Source of the DNA: Aquimonas sp046318115
GTDB taxonomy: Bacteria > Pseudomonadota > Gammaproteobacteria > Xanthomonadales > Xanthomonadaceae
Assembly (NCBI GenBank): GCA_046318115.1
Contig: JBKCVA010000148.1
Span: 1-64,000 of the forward strand
Length of the DNA: 64,000 bases
Direction of reading: 5' to 3'
Position 1 is the first letter of the stretch. Each line of letters starts with the position of its first letter. Positions 46,639-54,059 of this stretch are shown here, one piece after another. The notes under the pieces were generated by a model. That model saw nothing but the letters and a program-made list of their open reading frames with translations. It was not told where the DNA came from and searched no databases. The translations under genes and the position numbers were made by a program.

Positions 46639-47503
46639 GCACGGAGCGCTGCGCTGCGGCTTCATCGGCCTGGGTGCGATGGGCGCGCCCATGGCCGGGC
46701 ACCTCCACGCGCGCGGCCTGCTGACCGCGGTCGGCAATCGCACGCAGGCGAAGGCGGATGCGCTGGCCGCCCAGCTCGGCGTGCGCACGGCGTCTTCGGC
46801 GGCTGATTTCGCGGACTGCGATGTGGTGCTGCTCTGCGTCTCCGCAGATGCCGACGTGCTGCAGAACGTTCAGTCCCTGCGCGAGGTGCTGAAGCCCGGC
46901 GCGCGCGTGGTCGACCACTCCACCGTCAGCGCCGACACCGCGCGCGAGGCCGCGCGCCTGCTCGCCGAGCGCGGCATCGGCTTCGTCGACGCACCGGTCA
47001 GCGGCGGCGCCGAGGGCGCGCGCAACGGCAAGCTCTCGATCATGGTCGGCGGACATGCCGACGATCTTGAAGCCCTGCGCCCGGCGCTCGAGGCCTACGC
47101 CCTGCGCATCACCCACATGGGCGCGACCGGCGCGGGTCAATGCACCAAGGCGGTCAATCAGGTGCTGGTGGCCGGCATCAACGAGGCCGTCTGCGAAGGC
47201 CTGGCGCTCGGCGAAAAGCTCGGCCTCGCCCCCGACAAGCTGCTGCCCACGCTCGGCGCCGGCGCCGCCGGTAACTGGTTCCTCGACAAGCGCGGCGCCA
47301 GCATGCTGCGCTCCGAGTACGTGCCCGGCTTCAAGTGCGCCCACCTGCTCAAGGATCTGCGCATCGTGCTCGGCATGGCGCAGAACGCTGGCGTCAACAC
47401 CGCGGTCATCGAACAGGCCCTGGCCGACTACGCCAAGCTGGTCGAACGCGGCCTGGGCGATGCCGATACCTCGGCGCTGATCGAGCTGAAGCGGCAGGGC
47501 TGA
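46631..47503 (+). CDS. NAD(P)-dependent beta-hydroxyacid dehydrogenase
   Basis: 290 residues. The N-terminal cofactor motif is GFIGLGAMGAPMAGHL, the substrate-site signature is FVDAPVSGGAEGARNGKLSIMVGG, and the catalytic lysine is in GAGQCTKAVNQ (K173). These place it in the 3-hydroxyisobutyrate/tartronate-semialdehyde reductase family. The exact substrate is not clear. The start lies 8 bases inside the 3' end of speA, so the two are likely translated from one message. Confidence 0.85.
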   Translation: MAEHGALRCGFIGLGAMGAPMAGHLHARGLLTAVGNRTQAKADALAAQLGVRTASSAADFADCDVVLLCVSADADVLQNVQSLREVLKPGARVVDHSTVSADTAREAARLLAERGIGFVDAPVSGGAEGARNGKLSIMVGGHADDLEALRPALEAYALRITHMGATGAGQCTKAVNQVLVAGINEAVCEGLALGEKLGLAPDKLLPTLGAGAAGNWFLDKRGASMLRSEYVPGFKCAHLLKDLRIVLGMAQNAGVNTAVIEQALADYAKLVERGLGDADTSALIELKRQG

Positions 47504-47539
47504 TTCACCCGCGCCGACCGATATCGTTGCGTTAGCTTG

Positions 47540-47626
47540 GGCCAAGCGCAGCGCGGCCCAGCGACGCGGCATGGAATTCCGCGGTGCGCCTTGAGCGAGC
47601 GATGTCGGGCCGCGCTGCGCTTGGCC
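47540..47626. repeat. Perfect 20-bp inverted repeat around a 47-base loop
   Basis: 47540-47559 (GGCCAAGCGCAGCGCGGCCC) is perfectly inverted at 47607-47626. It lies after the dehydrogenase gene and before the AraC-type gene and may be a terminator, a REP-type element, or both. No T-tract follows. Confidence 0.7.
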
Positions 47627-47753
47627 GAAGTCAGGCTCGGAGGATCTCCCCCGGCGCGGCGCCTGCTGACGTGGTTCCAGCGTGTCTGCCGGCTGGTATC
47701 CATCGCGCCCGCTGCGCAGACTGTGCCCCGGCCGACGTTCAGGTTCCCACTCG

Positions 47754-48779
47754 ATGACAGACCTCCTGCCGCTGCTGGTCGGCTTTTCTCTTGGCGCAGC
47801 GGTGCTGCTGATGCTGGCGCTGGCGACGGCATATCGCGGCCTCGACCTGCCGCCGCAGTCGCGCGCAGCGGGCTGGGTCATGCTGCTCGGGCTCGCCCAT
47901 ACGCAGTGGTCGCATCTCGGCATGGTCGAGTCGGCGGCCGCGATGCCGCTGACGCGCAGCTATGTGGTGGTGCTGTTCCTGCAGTCGCTGGGCTTCTACT
48001 GGCTGCTGCTCGGCCTGCTGCGGCGGCACGAGGACTGGCGGCGCTGGGAGTGGAGCCTGCCGCTGCTGGTGCTGGCGGCGGGCGCAGGGGTGCCGCTGAT
48101 CTGGGCGATTCCGCTGGCGCTCGGCATGGGCACCTTGTTCGCCCTGCATCTGGCCCTGTTGGTGTATCGACTGCGCGCGCTGCGGCGCTGGTTCCGGCTG
48201 GAGCTGCCGGTGGTGCTGGTGTTCGCTGTGATGGGCATGACGATTGGAATCGCTGGGGTGTGGGCGCCTTTCGGTCTGGGCTGGGCCGCCTATGCGCTGA
48301 CCTATGCGTGGATGATCGCGATCGGCTTTTTCGGCGTGCTCTGGCTGCTGCTGGCGGTGCCAGACATCGCCAACAAGACCCAGGAGGCGGTGGCGCAGAG
48401 CTATGCCCAGAGCACCCTTGGGCGAGTCGACGTGCAGGCCAAGCTGGCCGAGTTGACGCGACTGTTCGAGGTCGAGCGCATCCATCGCGACGAGGGCCTG
48501 AGCCTGGCCCGCGTCGCCGAACTGATGGCGCTGTCCACCCACCAGCTGTCCGAGCTGGTCAATGCGCATCTGGGCATCGGGTTCTCGAAGCTGGTCCGCC
48601 AGCACCGGGTGCGCGATGCGCAGCGGATGCTGGTCGAAGAGCCACGCGCCTCGGTGCTGTCGGTCGGCCTGGCAGTGGGCTTCGCCTCGCAGTCGACCTT
48701 CTATGTCGCCTTCAAGGACGAGCTCGGCGTGGTGCCGGGCCAGTACCGCAAGCAGGCGCTGGGGTCGAGCGCCGAATAG
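47754..48779 (+). CDS. Membrane-bound AraC-family transcriptional regulator
   Basis: 341 residues. Six to seven hydrophobic segments occupy residues 1-205, and the C-terminal 110 residues form an AraC-type double helix-turn-helix (DEGLSLARVAELMALSTHQLSELVNAHLGIGFSKLVRQHRVRDAQRML then SVLSVGLAVGFASQSTFYVAFKDELGVVPGQYRK). It thus seems to sense a membrane or periplasmic signal and bind DNA directly. The start at 47754 places the first helix at the N-terminus. Its TAG stop is continuous with a fragment of the REP-like repeat (TAGGGTGGC). Confidence 0.88.
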   Translation: MTDLLPLLVGFSLGAAVLLMLALATAYRGLDLPPQSRAAGWVMLLGLAHTQWSHLGMVESAAAMPLTRSYVVVLFLQSLGFYWLLLGLLRRHEDWRRWEWSLPLLVLAAGAGVPLIWAIPLALGMGTLFALHLALLVYRLRALRRWFRLELPVVLVFAVMGMTIGIAGVWAPFGLGWAAYALTYAWMIAIGFFGVLWLLLAVPDIANKTQEAVAQSYAQSTLGRVDVQAKLAELTRLFEVERIHRDEGLSLARVAELMALSTHQLSELVNAHLGIGFSKLVRQHRVRDAQRMLVEEPRASVLSVGLAVGFASQSTFYVAFKDELGVVPGQYRKQALGSSAE

Positions 48780-48786
48780 GGTGGCT

Positions 48787-48818
48787 CCTGCCCTCCTGCC
48801 CTCCTGCCCTCCTGCCCT
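48787..48818. repeat. CCTGCCCT octamer tract
   Basis: Four perfect tandem copies of CCTGCCCT directly after the AraC-type gene. It is a short sequence repeat of the same unit length as the CCTCAAAG tract at 34526-34560. Confidence 0.85.
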
Positions 48819-48848
48819 AGCCGACCGCCGCCACACACCTTCCCGTAA

Positions 48849-48874
48849 CCATAGGGTGGGTCTTGACCCACCGG
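48849..48874. repeat. REP-like repeat, copy 5
   Basis: Full copy of the GGTGGGTC-TT-GACCCACC hairpin element in plus orientation. Confidence 0.85.
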
Positions 48875-48907
48875 CTCTCGCCGACCGCCACGCGCCATCC
48901 GGTAACG

Positions 48908-48933
48908 CCATGGGGTGGTTCTTGACCCACCGG
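48908..48933. repeat. REP-like repeat, copy 6
   Basis: Near-perfect plus-orientation copy (one change in the left arm, GGTGGTTC). Confidence 0.8.
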
Positions 48934-49034
48934 ACCTTGCCCCCGCCGCAAGCTCTTCGCCCGGCGGTTGGATCGTGCGGGCGGCGGCCCACGCCGCAGT
49001 TCGAAGCTTGTGTGACCGAGGCGGGCGTCTAGCT

Positions 49035-49061
49035 CCGGTGGGTCAAGACCCACCCTATGGG
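49035..49061. repeat. REP-like repeat, copy 7 (inverted)
   Basis: Full copy in minus orientation. Copies 5-7 and the octamer tract take up most of the 475-base gap 48780-49254; I see no gene there. Confidence 0.85.
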
Positions 49062-49254
49062 TTCGCGATGATCTTTCTGGAAGTCTGCAAGTCTTTGATC
49101 TGATTGGACCGTTGGCGCGTCTTGCTCCGATTCGATCGCGCCGGAAGCCGGAAGGCGCTGGGCTGTCGATGCTGGCAGCCTTGTTCGCTACCGGACCCTC
49201 CCGATGCCGCGTTTTCGCTCTCCGCCAGACCTGGGGCACGCCCAAACGGATTCC

Positions 49255-49797
49255 ATGGACACACTTCCCAAGGGCGACAGCGGACGCGTCCTCGCGCCGC
49301 GCGTTGTGCTCGACCGTTCATCCGCTGGGTGTCCGCGGGAGCCAGGCATCCGGTACGCCAACTGGCTCGTCATGACGCTGCTCGCGACCGTACCCAGCGT
49401 CCTCCTAAGCGCGTGGTTGGTCTCGACTCTGTTTGGCGCCTATGCGCTGATCTCCGGGCAAGGCGATGCAGCGATTGCCATGGCGCTGTGGATGCCCGTG
49501 ATGGCCCTCTGGATCGCGGGCATCGCCTTCCTGTTTGGAATCCTCCCCGCGCTGCTGATCTGCGCGCCGCTGTGGGCCCTGCTGCAGCGGCTCGGGGCAG
49601 GCGGGTACATCGCCTTCGCTGTGGTCGGCAGCTTGCCGGGGGTTGGTCTGCTGATTGCCGATGGCTCGTTCCTCGGTGGGCAGTTTCTTGTTTTCGGTCT
49701 GCCCGCCAGTCTGTTGGTGCGCGCGTTCGTCTCGTCTGCCGAGTCCGCTTCCCGGACGCGAAAGTGCACAGTCGAAGGCACGGAGCATCCGCCATGA
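49255..49797 (+). CDS. Hypothetical membrane protein (first of a coupled pair)
   Basis: 180 residues. After a soluble N-terminus of about 35 residues there are four hydrophobic segments (around 40-62, 75-100, 105-120 and 123-150). No family is recognised. The ATG at 49255 is preferred because the upstream in-frame codon at 49204 gives a low-quality extension. Its TGA overlaps the ATG of the next gene (ATGA at 49794-49797). Both proteins are similar in size and layout and may work together. Confidence 0.6.
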   Translation: MDTLPKGDSGRVLAPRVVLDRSSAGCPREPGIRYANWLVMTLLATVPSVLLSAWLVSTLFGAYALISGQGDAAIAMALWMPVMALWIAGIAFLFGILPALLICAPLWALLQRLGAGGYIAFAVVGSLPGVGLLIADGSFLGGQFLVFGLPASLLVRAFVSSAESASRTRKCTVEGTEHPP

Positions 49798-50234
49798 CTC
49801 GCTCCATCAGCGGAGGGCGCGCGCTGGCGGTGAGCTATCTGTCCACGATCGGGGGCTTGCTGCTGGGGACAGTGATCGGCAGCCTCGGCCTGGTGGGCTA
49901 CTCGCTTCTGGACGAGTGCCATCAGTGGGCCGAAACGCTCGGGCTGCTTAGCGCACTCCCTCGGTTCGTGATGATTGCGATGCTGTTCGGCGGTCTCCCC
50001 GCCCTGATTCTCGGCGCCCCGCTCTACGCGGCGCTGCTTTCCCACGACCTCGCCGACTATCTGACTTCGGCCGTGCTCGGGGCGGCGCTGGTAGGCCCAT
50101 TTTTCCTGCTCCTTCTGGGCGGCTGGGGTGGCGTGCTGTTCGGCCCCTGCGTCGCTTGCTCCACCCACTTCATCGCGATCCGTCTGCTGCGCGGTGGGCT
50201 GCGGCCGCCTGCGGTCGAGCCGTCTCTGCGTTGA
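49794..50234 (+). CDS. Hypothetical membrane protein (second of a coupled pair)
   Basis: 146 residues with four hydrophobic segments (about 12-35, 50-75, 83-108 and 110-125) and a short polar C-terminus. It begins inside the stop codon of the preceding gene, so translation is coupled. LPALILGAPLYAAL resembles LPALLICAPLWALL in the upstream protein, which suggests that the two arose by duplication. Confidence 0.6.
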   Translation: MTRSISGGRALAVSYLSTIGGLLLGTVIGSLGLVGYSLLDECHQWAETLGLLSALPRFVMIAMLFGGLPALILGAPLYAALLSHDLADYLTSAVLGAALVGPFFLLLLGGWGGVLFGPCVACSTHFIAIRLLRGGLRPPAVEPSLR

Positions 50235-50550
50235 CCTCCGCACATGCGGCTACACAGTGGCTACAAACCCGCACCAAACCCGCAGCTGAACCCGGGCGCT
50301 GCGATCTCTAGTCTCTGCATCGTCCAGCGCGGCCACGGATTCGGCCCGCTGTGTGGATGACCTGGCCTTTGTGGGCAGGGTCGGCGGGGCCCGGACGTTC
50401 CGGGCAGTCTTTCGGGTTGGCTTTGCTTCTTCGCGTGTATCGGTGCTGTCGGCGCCCGGGCTGCTTGTGCGGTCCGGGCGTTTTCGTTTCTGCGCAGCGC
50501 GCTGCGTTTGAATCGGCGCAGACGAGCAAGGACAGAGCGCCAGGCTGCGC
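50235..50550. other. Gap between membrane-protein pair and acyltransferase gene
   Basis: No convincing gene is seen. A hairpin GCCCGGA-CGT-TCCGGGC (50389-50405) followed by AGTCTTT is the only clear structure; it could end the plus-strand transcript, or belong to an unrecognised small RNA. Confidence 0.35.
50389..50412 (+). terminator. Possible terminator hairpin
   Basis: Perfect 7-bp stem (50389-50395 with 50399-50405) with a 3-base loop and a short, broken T-tract, about 155 bases after the second membrane-protein gene. Confidence 0.35.
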
Positions 50551-51153
50551 TTACACCGTGCCGCGGTTCTTCCCGATCCAGGGCCGGTAATACTCGCGGA
50601 TCCTCGCCATGTCGGCATCAAGCGAGTCGGTCATCTGCAGCAGCGGACCGACGCCGATGACCTTGTCCGGATAGTGGAAGTACACGCACAGCACCGGCAC
50701 CTCGGCGGCGCGGGCGATGCGCCAGAAGCCGGATCGCCAGTCCTCGACGCGGCGTCGCGTCCCTTCCGGCGCCAGTGCCACCCACAGAGTCTCGCGGCTG
50801 CGGTAGCGCGCGGCCACCTGTTCCACCACCCCGGCGCTGCTGCTGCGGTTGACCGGAAAGCCGCCGAGCCGTCGCAGCACCCAGCCGACGGGCCCACGGA
50901 ACAGCTCGGCCTTGGCCATGAAGGCGATGTCGAGGCCCAGCGCGATCTTCATGCCAAGGCCCCAGATCGCGTCCCATCCCGACGAGTGCGGGGCGACGAT
51001 GATCAGCATCCTGTCGACCTCGGGAAACGCGCCGCGCATGTGCCAACCACCGAGACGCAGCAGGCTGCGGCCGAACCAGCGGGTGAAGGCGCCACCGCGG
51101 CGGGGAGCGCGGTCCGGCAAGGGCGGGTGGACTGGCGTGTGCAGCGGCAGCAT
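50551..51153 (-). CDS. PlsC-type 1-acyl-glycerol-3-phosphate acyltransferase family protein
   Basis: 200 residues, shorter than typical PlsC. The H-x4-D catalytic motif is in APHSSGWD, block II is FPVNRSSS, and block III is APEGTRRRVEDWRSGF, followed by VPVLCVYFHYPDKVIGVGP. These give an active lysophospholipid-type acyltransferase at the inner membrane. The exact acceptor is unknown. Its start overlaps the arfB stop (TGATG at 51151-51155), so the two genes are translated together. Confidence 0.82.
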   Translation of the reverse strand: MLPLHTPVHPPLPDRAPRRGGAFTRWFGRSLLRLGGWHMRGAFPEVDRMLIIVAPHSSGWDAIWGLGMKIALGLDIAFMAKAELFRGPVGWVLRRLGGFPVNRSSSAGVVEQVAARYRSRETLWVALAPEGTRRRVEDWRSGFWRIARAAEVPVLCVYFHYPDKVIGVGPLLQMTDSLDADMARIREYYRPWIGKNRGTV

Positions 51154-51578
51154 CAGTCGAGATCCGTAGCGCGGGCGGCGCGCTGGCGCTTGATCCCGGC
51201 GCGCTCGCGCTTGCTCGACAGGCGGCGCTCCTGGGCCCCCTTGCTGGGCTTGGTGGCGATGCGCGGTTTTGGCGGCTTGAGCACGGCCTGGATCAGGGCC
51301 AGCAGGCGTTCGCGCGCGTCCTCGCGGTTGCGGTCCTGGCTGCGGTAGCGCTGGGCCTGGATGATCACCACGCCGTCCTCGGTGATGCGGCTGTCGCGAC
51401 GCGCGAGCAGCCGCGCCTTCAGCGGCGCCGGCAGGGCGCCTGAGTTCGCGGCATCAAAGCGCAGCTCGACCGCGGTTGCGACCTTGTTGACGTTCTGCCC
51501 GCCGGGTCCGGACGAACGCACGAAGCGCTCCTCGAGCTCTTCGTCGGGAATGGTGATGGAAGGCGTGATGCGGAGCAT
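51153..51578 (-). CDS. arfB: Alternative ribosome-rescue factor / peptidyl-tRNA hydrolase ArfB
   Basis: 141 residues, the normal length. The catalytic GGQ is in VRSSGPGGQNVNKVATAVELRF, and the basic C-terminal tail (PKPRIATKPSKGAQERRLSSKRERAGIKRQRAAR) that inserts in the empty mRNA channel is intact. It releases peptides from stalled ribosomes without a stop codon. The ATG at 51578 fits the family start (MLRITPSITIPDEEL). An acyltransferase gene overlaps its stop codon. An inverted pair of heptad arrays lies upstream. Confidence 0.9.
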   Translation of the reverse strand: MLRITPSITIPDEELEERFVRSSGPGGQNVNKVATAVELRFDAANSGALPAPLKARLLARRDSRITEDGVVIIQAQRYRSQDRNREDARERLLALIQAVLKPPKPRIATKPSKGAQERRLSSKRERAGIKRQRAARATDLD

Positions 51579-51623
51579 GGGCAGGGTTCGCGGGAGCTGC
51601 GGGATTGTAGCGAGCGTTGAGAG

Positions 51624-51646
51624 CGGGGATTGGGGATTGGGGATTG
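51624..51646. repeat. GGGATTG heptad array
   Basis: Three heptads upstream of arfB, facing the inverse array at 51759-51817 across about 110 unrelated bases. Confidence 0.85.
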
Positions 51647-51758
51647 CCGAAGGTGGGCACCTTGATGGGCCGCCTCCGCGCGTCGCTTCGTCGCGCCTCT
51701 CGTGTAGTACGACGTCGGAGTGGGGTGCGCAGCGAGGCCTCGCGCGCGTCGGGCTTGG

Positions 51759-51817
51759 CAATCCCCAATCCCCAATCCCTAATCCCTAATCCCTAATCCC
51801 TAATCCCCAATCCCCGC
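51759..51817. repeat. Inverted heptad array reaching into truC
   Basis: About eight heptads (AATCCCC and AATCCCT). The distal end overlaps the last codons and the stop codon of the pseudouridine synthase gene. Confidence 0.88.
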
Positions 51818-52522
51818 TCCAAGCGCCGCCTGCCACCCCAACCGCTCCAGCAGCGCGGCGAACTCGCCGTCCACAGGCGCTTCAATGCCGAGCCTGCGAC
51901 CGTCGGCCGGATGGTCGAAGGCGATGCGCCAGGCGTGCAGGAGCATGCGGTGGCAGCGGAACTCGGCGCGGAACAGGCGGTTGTGGCGGCCGTCGCCGTG
52001 GCTGGTGTCGCCGATCAGATGGTGATGGATGTGCTTGAGATGCCGGCGCAGCTGGCGGTAGCGGCCGGTTTCGGGCTGCATCGCCAAGAGGCAGTAGCGC
52101 GCGGTGTCGAAGCCGCTCATCGGGTAGGGCAGTTCGATCGTGGCCAGTCGACGGTAGTGGCTGATGGCCGGCTTGGGCTCGGGCTTGCCGGGGGCATCCA
52201 GCGCGTGCTCGATGCGGCCGGAGTCTTCTGTCCATCCACGCACCACGGCCAGGTAGGTCTTCTCCACGCTGCGGCCCATGAACTGCTCGCCGAGCGCGGC
52301 TGCCGTGCCTTTGTCGAAGGCCAGCAGCAGGGCGCCCGAAGTGGCGCGGTCCAGCCGATGGGCGAGGAAGCAGCGCTGGCCGAGCTGCTCACGCAGCTGG
52401 TCCAGCAGAAAGCGGTCCTCGTGCGCGGCGATCTGGCTGCGGTGGGCCAAGAGGCCGGCGGGCTTGTTGACCACGGCCAGGGCCTCGTCACGGTAGAGCA
52501 GGTCGAGCGGGGCCTCGGACAT
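51800..52522 (-). CDS. truC: tRNA pseudouridine(65) synthase
   Basis: 240 residues, RluA/TruC family. The start LDLLYRDEALAVVNKPAGLLAHRSQ is the TruC N-terminus, the catalytic aspartate is in FLAHRLDRATSGALL, and RYRQLRRHLKHIHHHLIGDTSHGDGRHN is the TruC signature. It isomerises U65 in tRNA. The final residues (GAGIGD) and the stop codon are encoded by the GGGATTN heptad repeat, so the native C-terminus has been replaced or extended by repeat sequence. The start at 52522 is chosen over a frame extension to 52576. It is divergent from hemF (65 bases between start codons). Confidence 0.87.
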   Translation of the reverse strand: MSEAPLDLLYRDEALAVVNKPAGLLAHRSQIAAHEDRFLLDQLREQLGQRCFLAHRLDRATSGALLLAFDKGTAAALGEQFMGRSVEKTYLAVVRGWTEDSGRIEHALDAPGKPEPKPAISHYRRLATIELPYPMSGFDTARYCLLAMQPETGRYRQLRRHLKHIHHHLIGDTSHGDGRHNRLFRAEFRCHRMLLHAWRIAFDHPADGRRLGIEAPVDGEFAALLERLGWQAALGAGIGD

Positions 52523-52587
52523 CGCGGATGTCGCCTGAACACGGCCGGCTATGATGCCCGACCCTTTCGCACGCACGAACTCCCGCC

Positions 52588-53520
52588 ATGCAGCCCATCG
52601 ACACCGTGGCCGACTTTCTGCGCGGCCTGCAGGACCGCATCTGCAGCGCCATCGAAGGCGCCGACGGCGCCGCGCGCTTTGCCGAAGACGAATGGCAGCG
52701 CGCCGAAGGCGGCGGCGGCCGCACCCGCGTGCTGCGCGAGGGCGCGGTGTTCGAGCAGGCCGGTATCGGCTTCTCCGACGTCAGCGGCGAGCGCCTGCCG
52801 CCCTCGGCCAGCGCCGCGCGGCCCGAGCTGGCGGGTGCGTCCTGGCGCGCGGTCGGCGTGTCCCTGGTGTTCCATCCGCGCAACCCGTACCTCCCCACCA
52901 CCCACGCCAACGTGCGCCACTTCCGCGCGATGCGAGACGGCGAGGTGGTGGGCTGGTGGTTTGGCGGCGGCTTCGATCTCACGCCCTTCTATCCGATCGA
53001 TGAGGACGTGCTGCACTGGCACCGAACGGCGCGCGCGCTGTGCGAGCCCTTCGGCGGAGAAGCGCGCTATGCCGCGCACAAACGCTGGTGCGACGAGTAC
53101 TTCTTCCTGAAGCATCGCGGCGAGACCCGCGGCATCGGCGGCCTGTTCTTCGACGACCTGCACGAGGACTTCGACCGCGACTTCGCCTACCTGCAGGCGG
53201 TGGGCAACGGCTTCCTCGATGCCTACCTGCCGATCGTCGAACGTCGCCGCGACACGCCCTTCGGCGAGCGTGAGCGCGAGTTCCAGCTCTACCGCCGCGG
53301 CCGCTACGTCGAGTTCAACCTGGTCTGGGACCGCGGCACCCTGTTCGGCCTGCAGAGCGGCGGTCGCACCGAGTCCATCCTGATGAGCCTGCCGCCGCGC
53401 GTGCGCTTCGAGTACGGCTACACGCCGGAGCCCGGCAGCGCCGAAGCGCGGCTCAATGACTACCTGCGGCCGCGGGAGTGGCTTGAGAGCGGGGATTCGG
53501 GATTGGGGATTGGGGATTGA
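52588..53520 (+). CDS. hemF: Oxygen-dependent coproporphyrinogen III oxidase
   Basis: 310 residues. Conserved blocks include GVSLVFHPRNPYLPTTHANVRHF, WWFGGGFDLTPFYP, HKRWCDEYFFLKHRGETRGIGGLFFDDL, YRRGRYVEFNLVWDRGTLFGLQSGGRTESILMSLPP. It oxidatively decarboxylates coproporphyrinogen III to protoporphyrinogen IX for haem synthesis in the cytoplasm. Family members normally end shortly after '...RPREWL'; here 11 more residues (ESGDSGLGIGD) and the stop are encoded by the heptad array, an odd C-terminal extension. Confidence 0.94.
   Translation: MQPIDTVADFLRGLQDRICSAIEGADGAARFAEDEWQRAEGGGGRTRVLREGAVFEQAGIGFSDVSGERLPPSASAARPELAGASWRAVGVSLVFHPRNPYLPTTHANVRHFRAMRDGEVVGWWFGGGFDLTPFYPIDEDVLHWHRTARALCEPFGGEARYAAHKRWCDEYFFLKHRGETRGIGGLFFDDLHEDFDRDFAYLQAVGNGFLDAYLPIVERRRDTPFGEREREFQLYRRGRYVEFNLVWDRGTLFGLQSGGRTESILMSLPPRVRFEYGYTPEPGSAEARLNDYLRPREWLESGDSGLGIGD
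53490..53520. repeat. Heptad array encoding the hemF C-terminus
   Basis: Four GGGATTN heptads forming the last codons and stop of hemF; the inverse array at 53624-53647 faces it across about 100 unrelated bases. Confidence 0.88.
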
Positions 53521-53623
53521 ACAACCGAGGTTTCGCAAGCGGCTGCGTGCTTGCTCGTGTGCTCGAGAGGGGCGGTCATCGCAGCCGCGCCCGGAAACCT
53601 TGCTGCGCCTAGAAAGCCGTCGG

Positions 53624-53647
53624 CCAATCCCGAATCCCGAATCCCGG
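53624..53647. repeat. Inverted heptad array
   Basis: Three AATCCCG heptads, opposite in orientation to the array at 53490. It lies just beyond the terminator of the first small RNA. Confidence 0.85.
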
Positions 53648-53652
53648 CTCCC

Positions 53653-53691
53653 AAAACAAAAACCCCGGAACCGAGGGGGGCGGTTCCGGGG
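53653..53691 (-). terminator. Rho-independent terminator of small RNA copy A
   Basis: 11-bp perfect GC-rich stem with a 7-base C-rich loop and a T5-G-T4 tract on the minus strand. This fixes the strand of the RNA. Confidence 0.88.
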
Positions 53692-53765
53692 TCGGGGGGC
53701 GCGGTCCTGGCTGGGGGGAGCCGTTGACCGCGCGGATTCACTCGAGGGGGAGGGAGTGAATCGTC
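53653..53765 (-). ncRNA. Candidate sX13-like small RNA, copy A
   Basis: About 110 bases with three hairpins on the minus strand. Hairpin 1 has a 9-bp stem (53735-53743 with 53754-53762) and loop CCTCCCCCTC. Hairpin 2 has an 8-bp outer stem (53699-53706 with 53726-53733) and an inner loop CCCCCC. Hairpin 3 has an 11-bp stem (53663-53673 with 53681-53691), loop CCCCCCT, and is followed by TTTTTGTTTT, a textbook Rho-independent terminator. Three stems with C-rich loops, a length of about 115 and a site next to polA are what I recall of Xanthomonas sX13. The C-rich loops could pair with Shine-Dalgarno sequences. The 5' end is not defined. Confidence 0.75.
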
Positions 53766-53899
53766 GTGGGCGGCGTTGCACCGCCGGGATGACAGATTGC
53801 GCTCAGCGCCTGGAGTTCAAGCGCGTGTCGAAAAGTGTTCAGCCGGGCTTTAGGCGTCGCGCCGAGCCAAGGGCCGCGCTGCGACTTTCCCAAGCCCGC

Positions 53900-53936
53900 A
53901 AATAGAAAGACCCGAGAGCCGGGGGGAGCTCTCGGG
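53900..53936 (-). terminator. Terminator of small RNA copy B
   Basis: 9-bp stem with a C-rich loop, followed on the minus strand by TCTTTCTATTT; the T-tract is broken, so some read-through into copy A is possible. Confidence 0.65.
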
Positions 53937-54031
53937 GCTTGGGGGTCGGAAGGCGGTCGGGGGAAACCAGTCCTTCCGTGTATTCACTCAAGGGGGAGGG
54001 AGTGAACCGACCCGGCATTGCGCCGGACGTG
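53900..54031 (-). ncRNA. Candidate sX13-like small RNA, copy B
   Basis: Same architecture as copy A, about 245 bases away. Hairpin 1 has stem 53983-53989 with 54000-54006 and loop CCTCCCCCTT. Hairpin 2 has stem 53948-53953 with 53972-53977 and a C5-containing loop. Hairpin 3 has a 9-bp stem (53911-53919 with 53928-53936), a C6 loop and a T-rich tail (TCTTTCTATTT). Stem sequences differ from copy A while loops are kept, a pattern of compensatory change in a real RNA. A TAAGAT at 54038-54043 (minus) is a possible -10 box, giving a start near 54031. The two copies look like sibling RNAs. Confidence 0.72.
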
Positions 54032-54059
54032 CTGCGCATCTTACGCGGCCATTCTGAAA

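Noticed and set aside
44704..46788. A 694-codon minus-strand frame.
   Set aside because: It is antisense to speA; the composition is His/Gln/Ala-rich and no family feature is seen.
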